DNA of 64,000 nucleotides from Manduca sexta (Eukaryota > Arthropoda > Insecta > Lepidoptera > Sphingidae), in assembly GCF_014839805.1 (NCBI RefSeq), contig NC_051129.1, forward strand, positions 8,560,920-8,624,919. The letters are read 5' to 3'. This document shows positions 24,366 through 36,000 of the stretch, piece after piece; the stretch's first letter is position 1; every line of letters begins with the position of its first letter. The notes under the pieces are model-generated. The model searched no databases and was not told where the DNA came from. It saw only the letters and a program-made list of their open reading frames with translations. The position numbers and the translations under genes are program-made.

Positions 24366-27300
24366 CTAGTTGCCGCTCACTATCTTGCGACTCTCCAGCT
24401 CGTCCATGTTGTTTGAACTGCAAAAACATGCACTGTAGTTAAGTATAGTTAAAGCCTTTGCCATATTTTGGCATTTTAATTTGTGTCGAAATATTTTACC
24501 GCCCTCAAAAACCACATAAAACAAAATTTTATTAATATTACCAATATACTAGTAACAAATTTTGGAGACTGTAGATTATTAAAATTCTAAAAAAAGCAAT
24601 TTTTCTTAATTGGACTACGTACTTATACCTTATTATTATGATAAAAATTCTATGGCCCCAATCTGAATGTAATTCTTTCAAAAAAAAAAAACAAATCAGT
24701 CAATAAATAACTGAGTTATAAGGCAACAAACATAAACAAAATAAAAATACTCTCGAATTGCGTGCCTCCTTGTTTGTTTGAAGTCAATCAAGACATAGAA
24801 GTATCACAGTATATCATTGCCGAATTGTCATCAATATTGCAGTTTATGAATGGGTTAACTGCTATCCCATAAGAATATATATTGACTCAGTTTTGAGTGA
24901 CTTTTTTAAACAATTTATTAGTTATGTGTATATTTACCGCAGTTTGTCGTCATTTTTCCAAGAGGTGACTTGAATGTGCGGCGGCGGCAAGTAGCTGCGC
25001 AGAGATTGTACCAACTGTATGGTATCCAGGAGAACTGTAAATATATAAAAAGAAATCAAAATTTTACCAAAGATGCTAACTTGTGTTAGTATTATATTGC
25101 ACGATTAAAATGTTTATCCATAAAAGAGCTATTACAATATGGTTTATTCAACCTGGACCTGAAACAATTTGGTTCACGCTCTATACACGCTCCACTTAGT
25201 CTAATTATTAAAAGGCACACTGGCCTATTGCAATTGCATGTATTGCAATGAGTGAGAGTATGTAACATGTCTCACTCTTCTGCAGCTGCTCGCTCTGCTT
25301 GCCGTAGGGCTTGCACATGGCGGGGCGCACGCAGGGGCGCATGCGCTGCAGGTTGCGCGCCAGCTCCGCGAAGGCGCGCACCACGCGCTCCTGTCCGCCC
25401 GCGCCCGCCGCGCTCCCCGCCGCCGCCGCGCCCGCCGCCGCCCCCGCCGCCGCGCCCACGCCCGCCGCGACGCCGCCCGCGCCGCCGCCGCCCGACCGCT
25501 CGCCCAGAGCGCTGCTGCCGCCGCCAGATAGAGATTCTAATGTTTCCAAGTTCGCCCTGACACACAAACACATTTATCTATCAGCGATATTTATCATTTA
25601 TCCCCATTTGTAAGTCTGAAGTGACTAAACATACAATTTTAAAATATAGATCAATCACCTATCACTACTAAAGGACTACGAGTCATAAAAATTAGCAAAA
25701 CATGCTCATTGCTTAATAGTAGTAAGGCTTAACAAACCTCATTTGAAATTATGGAAAGTGATCTCACCTCAAAAAGTCGGTAAGTTTATGTTCATCACTG
25801 TAATGGTGCTTAGATTTGGAGTCGAGCCCCGATGTAGAGGAACTCGAAGAGCGTTGCTGAGAGTGACTGTACTTGTCAATAGATGACTGATGACCGAGGG
25901 ACCTGGTCTGATGTTGCAACAACATCTGTTGGTGCTGGGACAACTTCTCCTGAGTGCGTCGATCGGTTTTCTCGCCAGTTAAACTACCTGTAATATAATG
26001 TATTATTATGCATATTGTAATATTCATTTATCCTTTTATGCTACAAAACTACGCAATTTTATATTACTCTAGTACACTACACATCTATTTAGTATCTTAT
26101 TTAGTAAATTAACACCTAGTATAATTTCTAATCAACGCACTTCTAAATTTAACAAATCTAAGGCATCACTATCTGTGTGGTATAGTCTACATTCATAAAA
26201 TATTATTCATTTCTTACATAACACCAAGTTATTTTACCAAATCAAATTGATTTTTAATTCATCTATATTCATTTAACTAAACAATTGATAATAAGTTTAA
26301 AACAACAATTTAATAATTAATAATGAATAGATATTTCTAGCACGAATATAGGGAAATTTTTAAAAGCGAGATTTTTACACAACAACTCACTGAGAGCGGC
26401 AAGATGGGGTGCTAGGGGCAGTTGATAATCTTGTGCTAGAGCTGTGCCTCGCAGCAAACGTTCCACTGCTTGGCTATCTGATAAGTTTGAAGCGCCCGTA
26501 TCTGTCGATATTAGTAACCTTCTGCACTTTACAATTAAAATCCTTATTGTAAAGCAATTGGGGCGTCAAACAAAAAGGAAAATTTTCACTAATAAATATA
26601 GGTATGTTTAGCAAGTGGACATAAAAAATCATAAACAAAAATATTCTTTTTAAATATTCATGGTTGTTTTTTTATTAAAGGTATATAAAAAAAGGAAAAG
26701 AGAACTCTGCAAATAAAGAGGAAACATAATAATTGCAATAGCTAGACATTTAATTTTAATAATGTTATTCTTGAAATATGCGAATAACTGGCTTGTTGTC
26801 CAAAATATATTAACAATTAACAAAAAGCTAAAGTTCGTAACAATACTTCGTGAAAGTCCATACACCAACGGGAAAAGTCCCTAAAAATTTGAAATGACAT
26901 GAAGAAATATCCACATCATCCGTGCTATCTGTATCACAATTTCTAATGTATCATGCCAAAGATATTATCTAAGACAGTTTAATACTTTCCATAGTCTTGT
27001 TTTTAGAAAAATATTGAACAGCATTGTTTAAAATACAAACCACCACAGTTGAATTGTTGTTACATTACATTAACTTTACAAATTTTTGCACAAATCTATA
27101 TTAAAATAATCATTCATAGTAACCCGCTTGTAAGTTTCAACTCATAAAATATTTGATACTCTAAGGTCAATTTTCAATCTACAGAATACCTTATTATATA
27201 CATACTCGTACCAGGGATGTATGTGGGCTGTTGCGACAGATGCTGCTGAATTGACTTCTGTGTCATCTCAAGCTGATTCTTGTAGTAGCGGCAAGCTGGG

Positions 27301-28254
27301 TTGGGACAGTTTTGGACAACCTCCACTATGAACTCCTTCTCCATACCAAATTGTTCTCTACCAATTGTGTATGACTCTACAACCTAATAAAAGAATATGT
27401 GGGAATAAAATATTTTTCCTTACAGAAACCAGTCATCTAACAATTCAAAACTATTGATTTCTATGTCCCATACTCACTGCTCTAACAGTTGCTTCCAAAC
27501 CAAGATGTAACCCATGAGGACCATTCATATGCTTCAGCATGACAGCATTAGCAAAGTGTTCATATGGCAATATTATTTTACCATTCTCACGGAGTATCAA
27601 CCTGCCCTGAGTGTCCAAGCCCACTCTGGAGGCCATCATTCTGCAAAAGAATATACAATATTACAATGAATTATGTATTATCACCAAAGATTTTATACAA
27701 TAAATAGTGTAAACAAAAAATTTATCTCATATTTTATATCATTAGATAAGATGTCATCAAAATTCATAGAATCAGACTTTCAAATATAACCTATACAATA
27801 AAACTCAGCTAGCGCAAAGAACATGCATTTTAAAATAAATCAATAAGTGGGTCCAAGTGGAAAATCATTCACATAGCAATTAGTCTTATTAGATACTATA
27901 TTGTAACAGTTTACATAAGATTATTACAATAACAAGGTCTTATTTACATACAATACCTAATATTTACAGAATAACTACGCCTAAGAGGTGTAACATATAA
28001 AATACGTTTACTCACTGTAAGTATGCAGCACTAGGTAACATGGATGATTCTTTGAGATCACTGAAACACTGTAGAAGCTCTATGCTAGGGCTCCAGCCCT
28101 TGTTCTGCAAGTACAGTTGCAGCAGCATGTACAGTTTCTCGGTCACGTATCCCTCAGCGCCGTGTGGAGCGGCCGCGGTGGAGGTGCTCGCCGCCGCGCT
28201 CGAGCTGCCCGTGCTCTTTGCCAGCACACTCTTCATCGTCTCTGCCAAATCCAT
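24366..28254 (-). CDS. Conserved protein of unknown name, 444 aa, eight coding exons
   Basis: Function not assigned. Coding exons on the minus strand are 28254-28016, 27640-27478, 27383-27212, 26501-26391, 25987-25768, 25556-25276, 25034-24938 and 24417-24366. All junctions are GT-AG and the total is divisible by three. A noncoding first exon probably ends at 28401 and joins 28290. An in-frame TAA upstream there supports the ATG at 28254. The N-terminal third looks like a strongly constrained globular domain (LYLQNKGWSPSIELLQCF, then LPYEHFANAVMLKHMNGPHG, ESYTIGREQFGMEKEF and a Cys pair in NCPNPACRYYKN). A Gln/Ser/His-rich linker, an Ala/Gly-rich run near residue 320 and a constrained C-terminal segment (VRPAMCKPYGKQSEQLQK, LLDTIQLVQSLRSYLPPPHI, ending RKIVSGN) follow. 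There is no signal peptide or membrane segment. A nuclear or cytosolic role is a guess only. Confidence 0.8.
25390..25530 (-). repeat. GC-rich low-complexity Ala/Gly coding tract
   Basis: Within the 25276-25556 exon the frame encodes a long Gly/Ala run, flanked by well-ordered sequence (NLETLESLSGG before, RVVRAFAELARNLQRMR after). Frames on both strands are open over it because of its composition. Its length probably varies between individuals. Confidence 0.7.
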
Positions 28255-28290
28255 CTTGTAGATGTCCAAATACGTCCTCTTTTGGGAATC

Positions 28291-29544
28291 CTTTGCAAAA
28301 ATAAACAGTCAATACACCGCACCGTGAAGATCGATAGCTCCAGACGGTTACCAAAAAACTACGGCTAGGAACTAAATTTACTAATTTGTACTCACCAGAA
28401 TGGTGATTGTCCGTTCTCTACCAAATTATAAAACAGAATTTACGCAATTAAATATTTATAATACAATTATCCATTCGATCTATGAACAAAAAATAAATTG
28501 GTAAGAATTTCTTTCACTTGACGCTGTCAATTTTTTTCACCGCTGTTTGCTTTGCAAGTTGCAACATTATTTCGATGTGGTTGCTTTGATAATCTGAACA
28601 TTTTCTATCTCTTTTATACTCATAGTGACTACATATAAAGTTAAAATTCGTATTACTGATTATCCCTTAAATTAGCTATGGAACACAATTACAATGAAAT
28701 GCATCCAAAGGCCAACCTCAGGCTCCATCATAGCCAACTGTTATCCCACCAACGAAATCAGAATTTTATAAATCCTGTATTAATTATTTATTTAAATTCA
28801 ATATCGGTAATATAAAAATATTAATAATGTAAATTCACAGATTCGGCTCATTGAAAGATGCCAATAAAATAAACCATAGGCCAAGTGTTCACAAATATAA
28901 TATTTTATGTATATTTTTTTATCGTTTGGTTCTTTACTATTAATAAAATTCTCAAGTAAGTTTACGTAAATTGGATCCCTTCAACCTTGTCAAATATTTA
29001 TTTGTACTACTGCAGTACCCCACAGTACCAGGCTGTTACTTTATACGATATAGTGACCATCAAAACCTGTTATACTTGCGTCTTTATTTACCAAATATTT
29101 AGCTAAGTGGTTGTTATTTAGGAACGTCGCATGTAAGATAAGAGAGAAGCTTGTGACAAAAGGACATCATAATAGAATGATACAGACTGTAACAAATTGT
29201 CATTACTAACAAATGGCATATCTTTCTTACCTGTGAAAATGTCATAAGCATTTACATAAAGGAACATTAAATATAGGAACTTTTGGCTATCCTATCGAAC
29301 TAGAACTGTTTTTTTTTCTGTTATGCGTAACAGCTACAATGTTTTATTTGTTTATACCTATTATATTTAACTGTTACGATTAATACGCCTGACTCCCTAG
29401 TATTACTACCGACTGGCCGCACTCAATTCTGACTTCTGTCTCATGTCACGCTCAGCTGTCATATTACAAAATGCGCATGGAATCGTACAATTTTAAAGGT
29501 TAGAATAAAAAATACTTTAGTTTACTGATACTGGCAATAATAAA
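28291..29544. promoter_or_regulatory. Head-to-head promoter region with first intron and 5' UTRs
   Basis: The stretch between the divergent starts at 28254 (-) and 29545 (+) is about 1.3 kb. It includes the small intron (28291-28400) and noncoding exon of the minus-strand gene. The rest is AT-rich without clear TATA boxes or repeats. A shared bidirectional promoter is inferred from arrangement only. Confidence 0.45.
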
Positions 29545-31082
29545 ATGGATGAACTAGTTGTAGGAACTTATGAAGGCTTCTTACTTGGGTACTCAATTCG
29601 CACCGAAGATGCGGTAAGTACTTTATGAGGTTAGTCACCGTATTTTTACTATTTGAAGTGTTTATATTTACAAATATGTATGTTTTTAGGAGAAAAAACT
29701 AAAACAAACATTTGCTACACATTCGCACACGGCGTCCATACGATGTGTGTCTATAGCAGGCAAGTTTTTGGCGTCTGGCGGTACAGACGACAAGGTTGTA
29801 ATAATAGATCTCAAAACACGCAAAGAACACACTGTCCTCATGAACCATGACGGGTCTATAAACGCAGTAGCGTTCACAAATAGCGGAACTCACTTGCTTA
29901 CTGGCAGTGATGATGGCTCCATCATTGTCACTAGGACTGGAAACTGGCAGGTCGAAAAGATATGGAAGAAGGCACATGGAGGTGAGTTGTTAAGACTTAT
30001 TAGTACTGTTGAAACTATAAAACGTTTTGTTGTCATTGTAATTGTGTTCCATTGAAGTAAATTTGTTAAGGTTGTAAATCAATTCATGGGTGAAGCCTTG
30101 CATTCGTCTATTTACATGATGGTTAAGAACTAGTATCTTTTAATCTGAATCTATGTGGAATAGTGTGTGTCAGTTCATTATTTGTATCTATAATTTTTTA
30201 TGTAAATATATTTATACTTTTAACTGCTCATTATGCACGGAAGACAAAATATAATTTGCAATAATTTAAATTTTAGGTCAACCAGTAACTGATATTGCAG
30301 TTCATCCATCTGATAAACTAGCTCTTAGCATCGGAGGGGATAAAACTTTACGAACATGGAACTTAATCAAAGGACGTCCTGCTTTTACAATCAACCTTGC
30401 CAGCAAAGGAGTGCTCATGCCTACTGAAATCAAATTTTCACCTGGAGGAGACAGATTTTCATTGGTCTCACAACAAACCGTTGATGTATGGACCATAAGT
30501 AAAGCAGGGCTGGAAAAACGTATTACTTGCAACTCAAAACCCACAACAGTACAGTGGTTGAATAATGAAAGAATATATGTTGGATTAGATACAGGTAATA
30601 TTATAACCGTCTCTATATCAGATACACAAGCCTTAACATACAAAGGCCACAAGCAAAGGGTAAAAAGTTTGTATTATGAAAATGACATGCTATATACAGC
30701 GTCAAGTTCTGGAGAGTTAAAAGTATGGTCGGTCCTGGATTCAAAGTTAAATGAAATATGCTCATCTAATGCAGCATGTCGTGTGACTTGTGTCAGTTTG
30801 AATCGTCAAAATCATCTCATTAAAAAGGAAGAGAAATCGGATGATGAACAGGAAATAGAGGAAAATGTTAACAAGGAGGACAGCAATGATTCTGAAGAAG
30901 ATGAAAAAGAAAAAGAGACTTTACCTGTCAAAAGGAAACCAGGAGCATTTGTCACCGTAAGCTATGGGGCAAAAGATGATGAGGATGATAATGACAAAAG
31001 CAAAAGGTCAAACCCACCACCAGCTAAGAAGTTTAAGAAAAGGAAAAGAAATAAAAAAACAAAGAAAGTTGTCACTCAATAA
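29545..31082 (+). CDS. PAK1IP1: PAK1IP1/MAK11 WD40-repeat ribosome-biogenesis protein
   Basis: The family (yeast Mak11, human PAK1IP1) acts in the nucleolus in 60S subunit maturation, and the human protein also binds PAK1. Exons are 29545-29613, 29690-29981 and 30277-31082, giving 388 residues with phases 0 and 1. The start MDELVVGTYEGFLLGY opens the first WD blade. Later blades are visible as SHTASIRCVSIAGKFLASGG with DDKVVIIDL, GSINAVAFTNSGTHLLTGSD with DGSIIV, VTDIAVHPSDKLALSIGGDK with TLRTWNL, and KRVKSLYY-type sequence leading to ELKVWSVLDSK. The last 90 or so residues are acidic, then Lys-rich (KKFKKRKRNKKTKK), a nucleolar-targeting type of tail. Family length is about 390, so the gene looks complete. 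The start codon follows AAA, a good context. Confidence 0.92.
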
Positions 31083-32848
31083 ACTTTAAATTATGAACAA
31101 TACTTTTATTTGCCTTCTCTAGTTGCCACTATGTCTTGTTAAAAAACTGACATGATTATACATAAAATTATATATTAAATATTACAAATAAAATAAAGTT
31201 CAGTAAAAAACAATTATGATGTAGACTTTGGTTTATTTATTAGATCATAAATAATAAATCTTTCTCCTGAACACACACCCAAATACATAAAAAATAACTT
31301 CATAATAAATTAATTTGGTCCCGAAATAAATATTTAAATAATTTAAGGAAAGTTAATAAGAAAAATAAAAACAAAATAAAAAAAGTACTGATCAATTTTG
31401 GCAATTATTAATGGACTCTACTTACATTGTTATATCTTATAAATGAAATAAATAATCTAAATGTACAGTGCACTTTCGGCAGTGGGTGCCACTGACTCGT
31501 ACAATCCGCACACTGACGGGCATCTCTCGATCGACTCTATATTTACACAATATACGGTAGCTACGGAACCCAACATACACACAAGAATACACCCATAGAA
31601 TAACACTCACGTAAACCATATTTATTTATGTCGCCTAAAGAAACTATAAAGCTGATATAAAACCATCAAAATCTCACACAGGGAAACTAATTAATTGGAA
31701 TGTATGTATAAAATAAATCATAGATGCCATTTCACAAGTATTCCGATGACTGTAGTTATAATAAAGTATAAATACTGTTGCGCGTGCGAGACATTAATCT
31801 GAAAATCTTACATGAAATGAGATCACGTTTGACGATTGTTATTTTACTACACAATTTGAGATATCCTAGAAAGTTAGCGACATAAGCGATTATTCTGAAT
31901 TTACCATATTATCACTAAGTACATTTTGTGCAACAATATAAATAAATGCCAGATATTACCAAAATTAAATTGCATTGCATTGACGAAATACAAACTATAG
32001 CGATACAATCGGAAGTTTTATACACGAAAGTTTTATCCTAAATCTTATATTTGAAGATACTAAAGACAAGAAAAAAACGTTATCGTATAAATGACTCCAA
32101 ACAGCTAATTCATTCTTATGACTAGATTGAGCCAGTGTTTTTTCTACATTTCATTACTTCACACTTCAAGAAAAACTGACACAATAAATACAAAATGTAG
32201 GAACAATGAATTTTAACGAAACACCTGATGATTAAATACAGAGACAGTCTAGGTAAATGAATTATTACGTTTGTTTATTATTTACTTAAATCTAATTTTC
32301 GATTAAAAGTATTCGTTTCTTCGTTTGAAGCTGCACTAACGTGTCTAATCTCTAAGCTATGGGTCAGATGGCACTCGTACGCTATCAGACACAGCTCAAG
32401 CCCACCACCGGCGACAGTTCAATCGGGTTCAGTCACATAAATATTTACCAAGTAATTACCTCTAACGATTTAGAACGTAACTACATGTTCGAACTAATAT
32501 TATAAATTCATAAATGCCGACAGAACAGGCAAGAAGTAGCATGACGGAAAGGAAATAAACAGTGTCCGCATATTTAAAGATTCACATTGAATATTTAGTT
32601 TAATAACTGTAACCTTTCACACGCTCTACGTACAGGTAGTCGCCGCAAAAGATACGCCTTAACACATACATGAGACGGTTCACTCTAGCCCAATGGAAAA
32701 GGAAACATTAGGGAACGATTGGGAAATTTAAGAATAGAGATACTCATAATATTGTAGAGCGGCAAAAGACAGGGCAAAGTTATAAGAATGATAAACATGT
32801 AGACAGTGGGTACTGGGTAGTGTGAACCGTCTCTCTTTGGTGGCTCGT
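31083..32848. other. Convergent 3' UTR region of PAK1IP1 and Spn
   Basis: No gene is seen. PAK1IP1 ends from the left and Spn from the right. Minus-strand AATAAA hexamers (TTTATT on +) occur at 32274, 31621 and 31232, so Spn may have a 3' UTR of 0.6-1.6 kb. Overlap of the two 3' UTRs is possible if the distal signal is used. Confidence 0.5.
31187..31197 (+). terminator. Polyadenylation signals of PAK1IP1
   Basis: Two overlapping AATAAA hexamers lie about 105 bases after the PAK1IP1 stop. Confidence 0.7.
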
Positions 32849-33085
32849 CTATTTCTTCTTGGCCTTCTTCTCGGCCTTCTTGAGCGCTTTGAGGTGTTTC
32901 TCGTGTGCGGCGCGCAGCTCCTTGAGGCGTCGCTTCATGCGGCGGCGCTCGTCCCCGCCCAGCCCCAGCAGCTTGAGATCGGCGGAGCTCAGCGCCAGCA
33001 GCAGCGCGCCGTCCACGCCGCGCGCCGCGAACGCGCCCGCGTGCCGCTCCAGGCCCTCGCCCAGCCCCGACACCCACTGCCACAC
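32849..33085 (-). other. Spn: Spn terminal exon with SAM domain
   Basis: The exon begins [20 protein letters not shown] and continues [20 protein letters not shown] and [18 protein letters not shown], the SAM pattern in which HWTKQQV from the previous exon supplies the first helix. It ends in a Lys-rich tail ([13 protein letters not shown]). A C-terminal SAM domain is a neurabin-I feature and is also present in the fly protein. Confidence 0.85.
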
Positions 33086-36000
33086 CTGCACGGGCACACC
33101 GACGCCATTACTTATTATGACAATAAGGAACGCAACCGCATTTTAATGGAATTTTCACTTCATAACCCTAGTAACATAGTAGACTAAAATATAATTTGTT
33201 ACAAGAAGAATAACATTATTTTATGTTGTATAATTAGTGTAATGTAATGTGATATAATAAAGACACGAACGTAACTATATGGCGTATTATCGGGAAAATG
33301 TCACGATCCCCCGGCTTCAATGGTCCCCGACCCGAGAAGAAGAGGATCAATTTGCCTTGGGGTCCTGGTGTACAGACTTGGCGTCTAGGCTATTTTACAG
33401 ATTGTTTGTGAAAACAAAGATAGTCTTATGGCGAAAAAAATAATTGCACTACCGAGGGCCCCATTCCATGAATTTGCCACGAGCCTCCACAGGTTTAGTT
33501 ACGCCACTGAACAGTGTTCACAGTATGGTATAAAAGTGTTATAGACCTGTTGCTTGGTCCAGTGATTGACGGGGTGGTGCGCCTGCGGTGCGGGCGGCGG
33601 CGTGAGACTGGCCTCGGACACGGCGCTGGACAGCGGCTGCCACGGCACCTCGCCACCGACTACACAAGCCGGAGCTTTCTTCACTACAACCACATCGACA
33701 TTCGACGATCACTACATTTCTTTACTCAACTCTATTCTACTCTGGTTACACTTTAGTTTTAATATCAAGAATATAAGTATATATTTTTTTTAAATAAACC
33801 AATAGAACTTTGATATTTACAAATTCATGAGTTGATAAAACATGCTCGTCAAGGTCGACATGTGTTTGAAAAGAGTAACCGTGAAGTATTCATTCCACGT
33901 CACGAGATAGACATTAAAAAGTAAATTAGGAAGGAAGGAAAAAGTAAAGCATAATTTTTACCTAACAATTTTGAAAAATTAACCGTCACCCAAAACCATT
34001 AGAAAGCTTGCACACATAGTTAAAAGCCAATCCATATATATACCTTTCCAATTATATAAAAAACGTCATTTGGTGTAACATTTCAGAAAATACAGATGGA
34101 CGTACATAATATAGTAACATAATAATTTTGTAACCAATGAAATACGAGTGAATGAGTGTGTAGTGCCCGCGTGTATTTCTATTTTGTGAAGAAACAATGT
34201 TTCAAATTACACTTCAATAAAACAATATTATATAAATTTTGACCTAATAATTCCTGAAGATATATTCAGTGTTTTGTGTATCGGGCACGTGGTACATAGT
34301 GTAGTCACTGCTGGCACGAACCTCTCGCATTGGCCTCGCTGACGGCCTGCCGTATCTCATCGACGAGGTCGTTGGTGAGCTGCACGGGGTCGGGGTGCGG
34401 GTCGGGTCGCGGCGCGTGTGTCGGGTGGGGCGCGTGTGCGGGCGGCGGCTCGTGTCCGGAGGCGAGGCGACGCTCCCGCTCGGCCAGCACCTGCTTGAGC
34501 TGCTCGGCCAGCGACGCGGGCGGGCCTGCCACACACCCCGCACCGCTCACAACCGACACTTGAGCCACACCCGCACCTTATTCTATACCTACCCTCGTAC
34601 TGTTGTGTTGTCTACTCTCATTGTAATTGATTATGCCCGTATTCTTTTTACTTTCAGCCTTTTGTAGAGCCGATTTTAATATTATAATAAATCGATTTTA
34701 ATTTCAGCCAACTCATAAAATGCAGGAGGTACATAATCTATTGTCACTTAATACATAGCGTCCCAATGTAAATCTCATAAATAATTTCATCACATCTAAA
34801 TGTGTAAGAAGTTTTTGCTACATAATATTTCAATAATATTATATACTTAGAATACATAATATTATTTTATACTTAGCCAACTCAAGTAACGTAAAATGAT
34901 ACTAAACACGTTTTGTTGAGTGCGTTTGTGACGCGTGAAGCTTGCACAAATGTGGTTATGATCACAAAATATTATGTTAAACACAAAACGGCAGGAAGCA
35001 TTTGTAAATATAATTAGGCGTTACAATATTAAAAGCTTTTACGCTACTACAAAAGTTTTGCAACTAGTCCATTTTTTTACTGATAGAACTTGTATATATG
35101 CCAACCGACATATATACAAGTTCTATATGACACCTTTAGATAAATTATATCTACATAATTACATTGTATTGAATTATAGTTTATGAATGATAAATACTTC
35201 ATATTATAAAACTATTCCAAATTGATTATAAATATTGTAAACTTTTTACTATGCCTTCACAACTAGACTATCGATATATACTTTTATCGATACTCGATAA
35301 CACATTCAATATAGTATAATATGCGACTAGTACAACAAGTAACGCCCAACTTTATCGACGGTGCACATTTCACACTAAAGCATGTGTTAATAGCTCACTC
35401 ACCCGATAAGGGATGGTGTCGATGATCTCGCGAGTACACGCCGTCGTCGGTCGCGCTGCCTATGGAACTGCCGCAGCTTTGTCGCGTATCTCTTTGCTAT
35501 AAAAACAAAATGTATCGATATGAAGAATTTTAATAGAAATTTTAAGTCATTCTAGGGGTTAGGGTAATATTTATTAAGGCTATTAAAATCGTTAAAAAAA
35601 TACTACATCGATTACACTCGCTGTTTTAGTTTTTTCAATGTTATATTTTGCATGTATACTTACAGCCCCTGTATGAGGGGGGGCACCCGACGTAGATTCG
35701 CTGAGTGACTCGTCCGCCGAGTCGTTGTACGAGTCGTCAAGACCGTCGTACTAACAAACGAAAAAAACATAATATACATATTTATTTTCAGCATCCATAA
35801 CATTACAAAGTGATGTTATAGGTAAAATAAGTTCGGTTGTTGGTCAACAAAAAGATCGGTTAAAACTGAATGCGATGTTCAGCGTTTGTGGCAAAATTGT
35901 CAAAGAAAAGGTCAATCAATTCTGAATAGAATTAGCATAATTTGTGCGACGCTTTGCATATATTATGAAAGTTTTTGTAATCAACTACTGGGGCAGTGGT

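Noticed and set aside
35083..35126. microRNA precursor
   Set aside because: The 18-bp perfect stem with an 8-base loop is shorter than animal pre-miRNA stems, and perfect pairing suggests a young palindrome.
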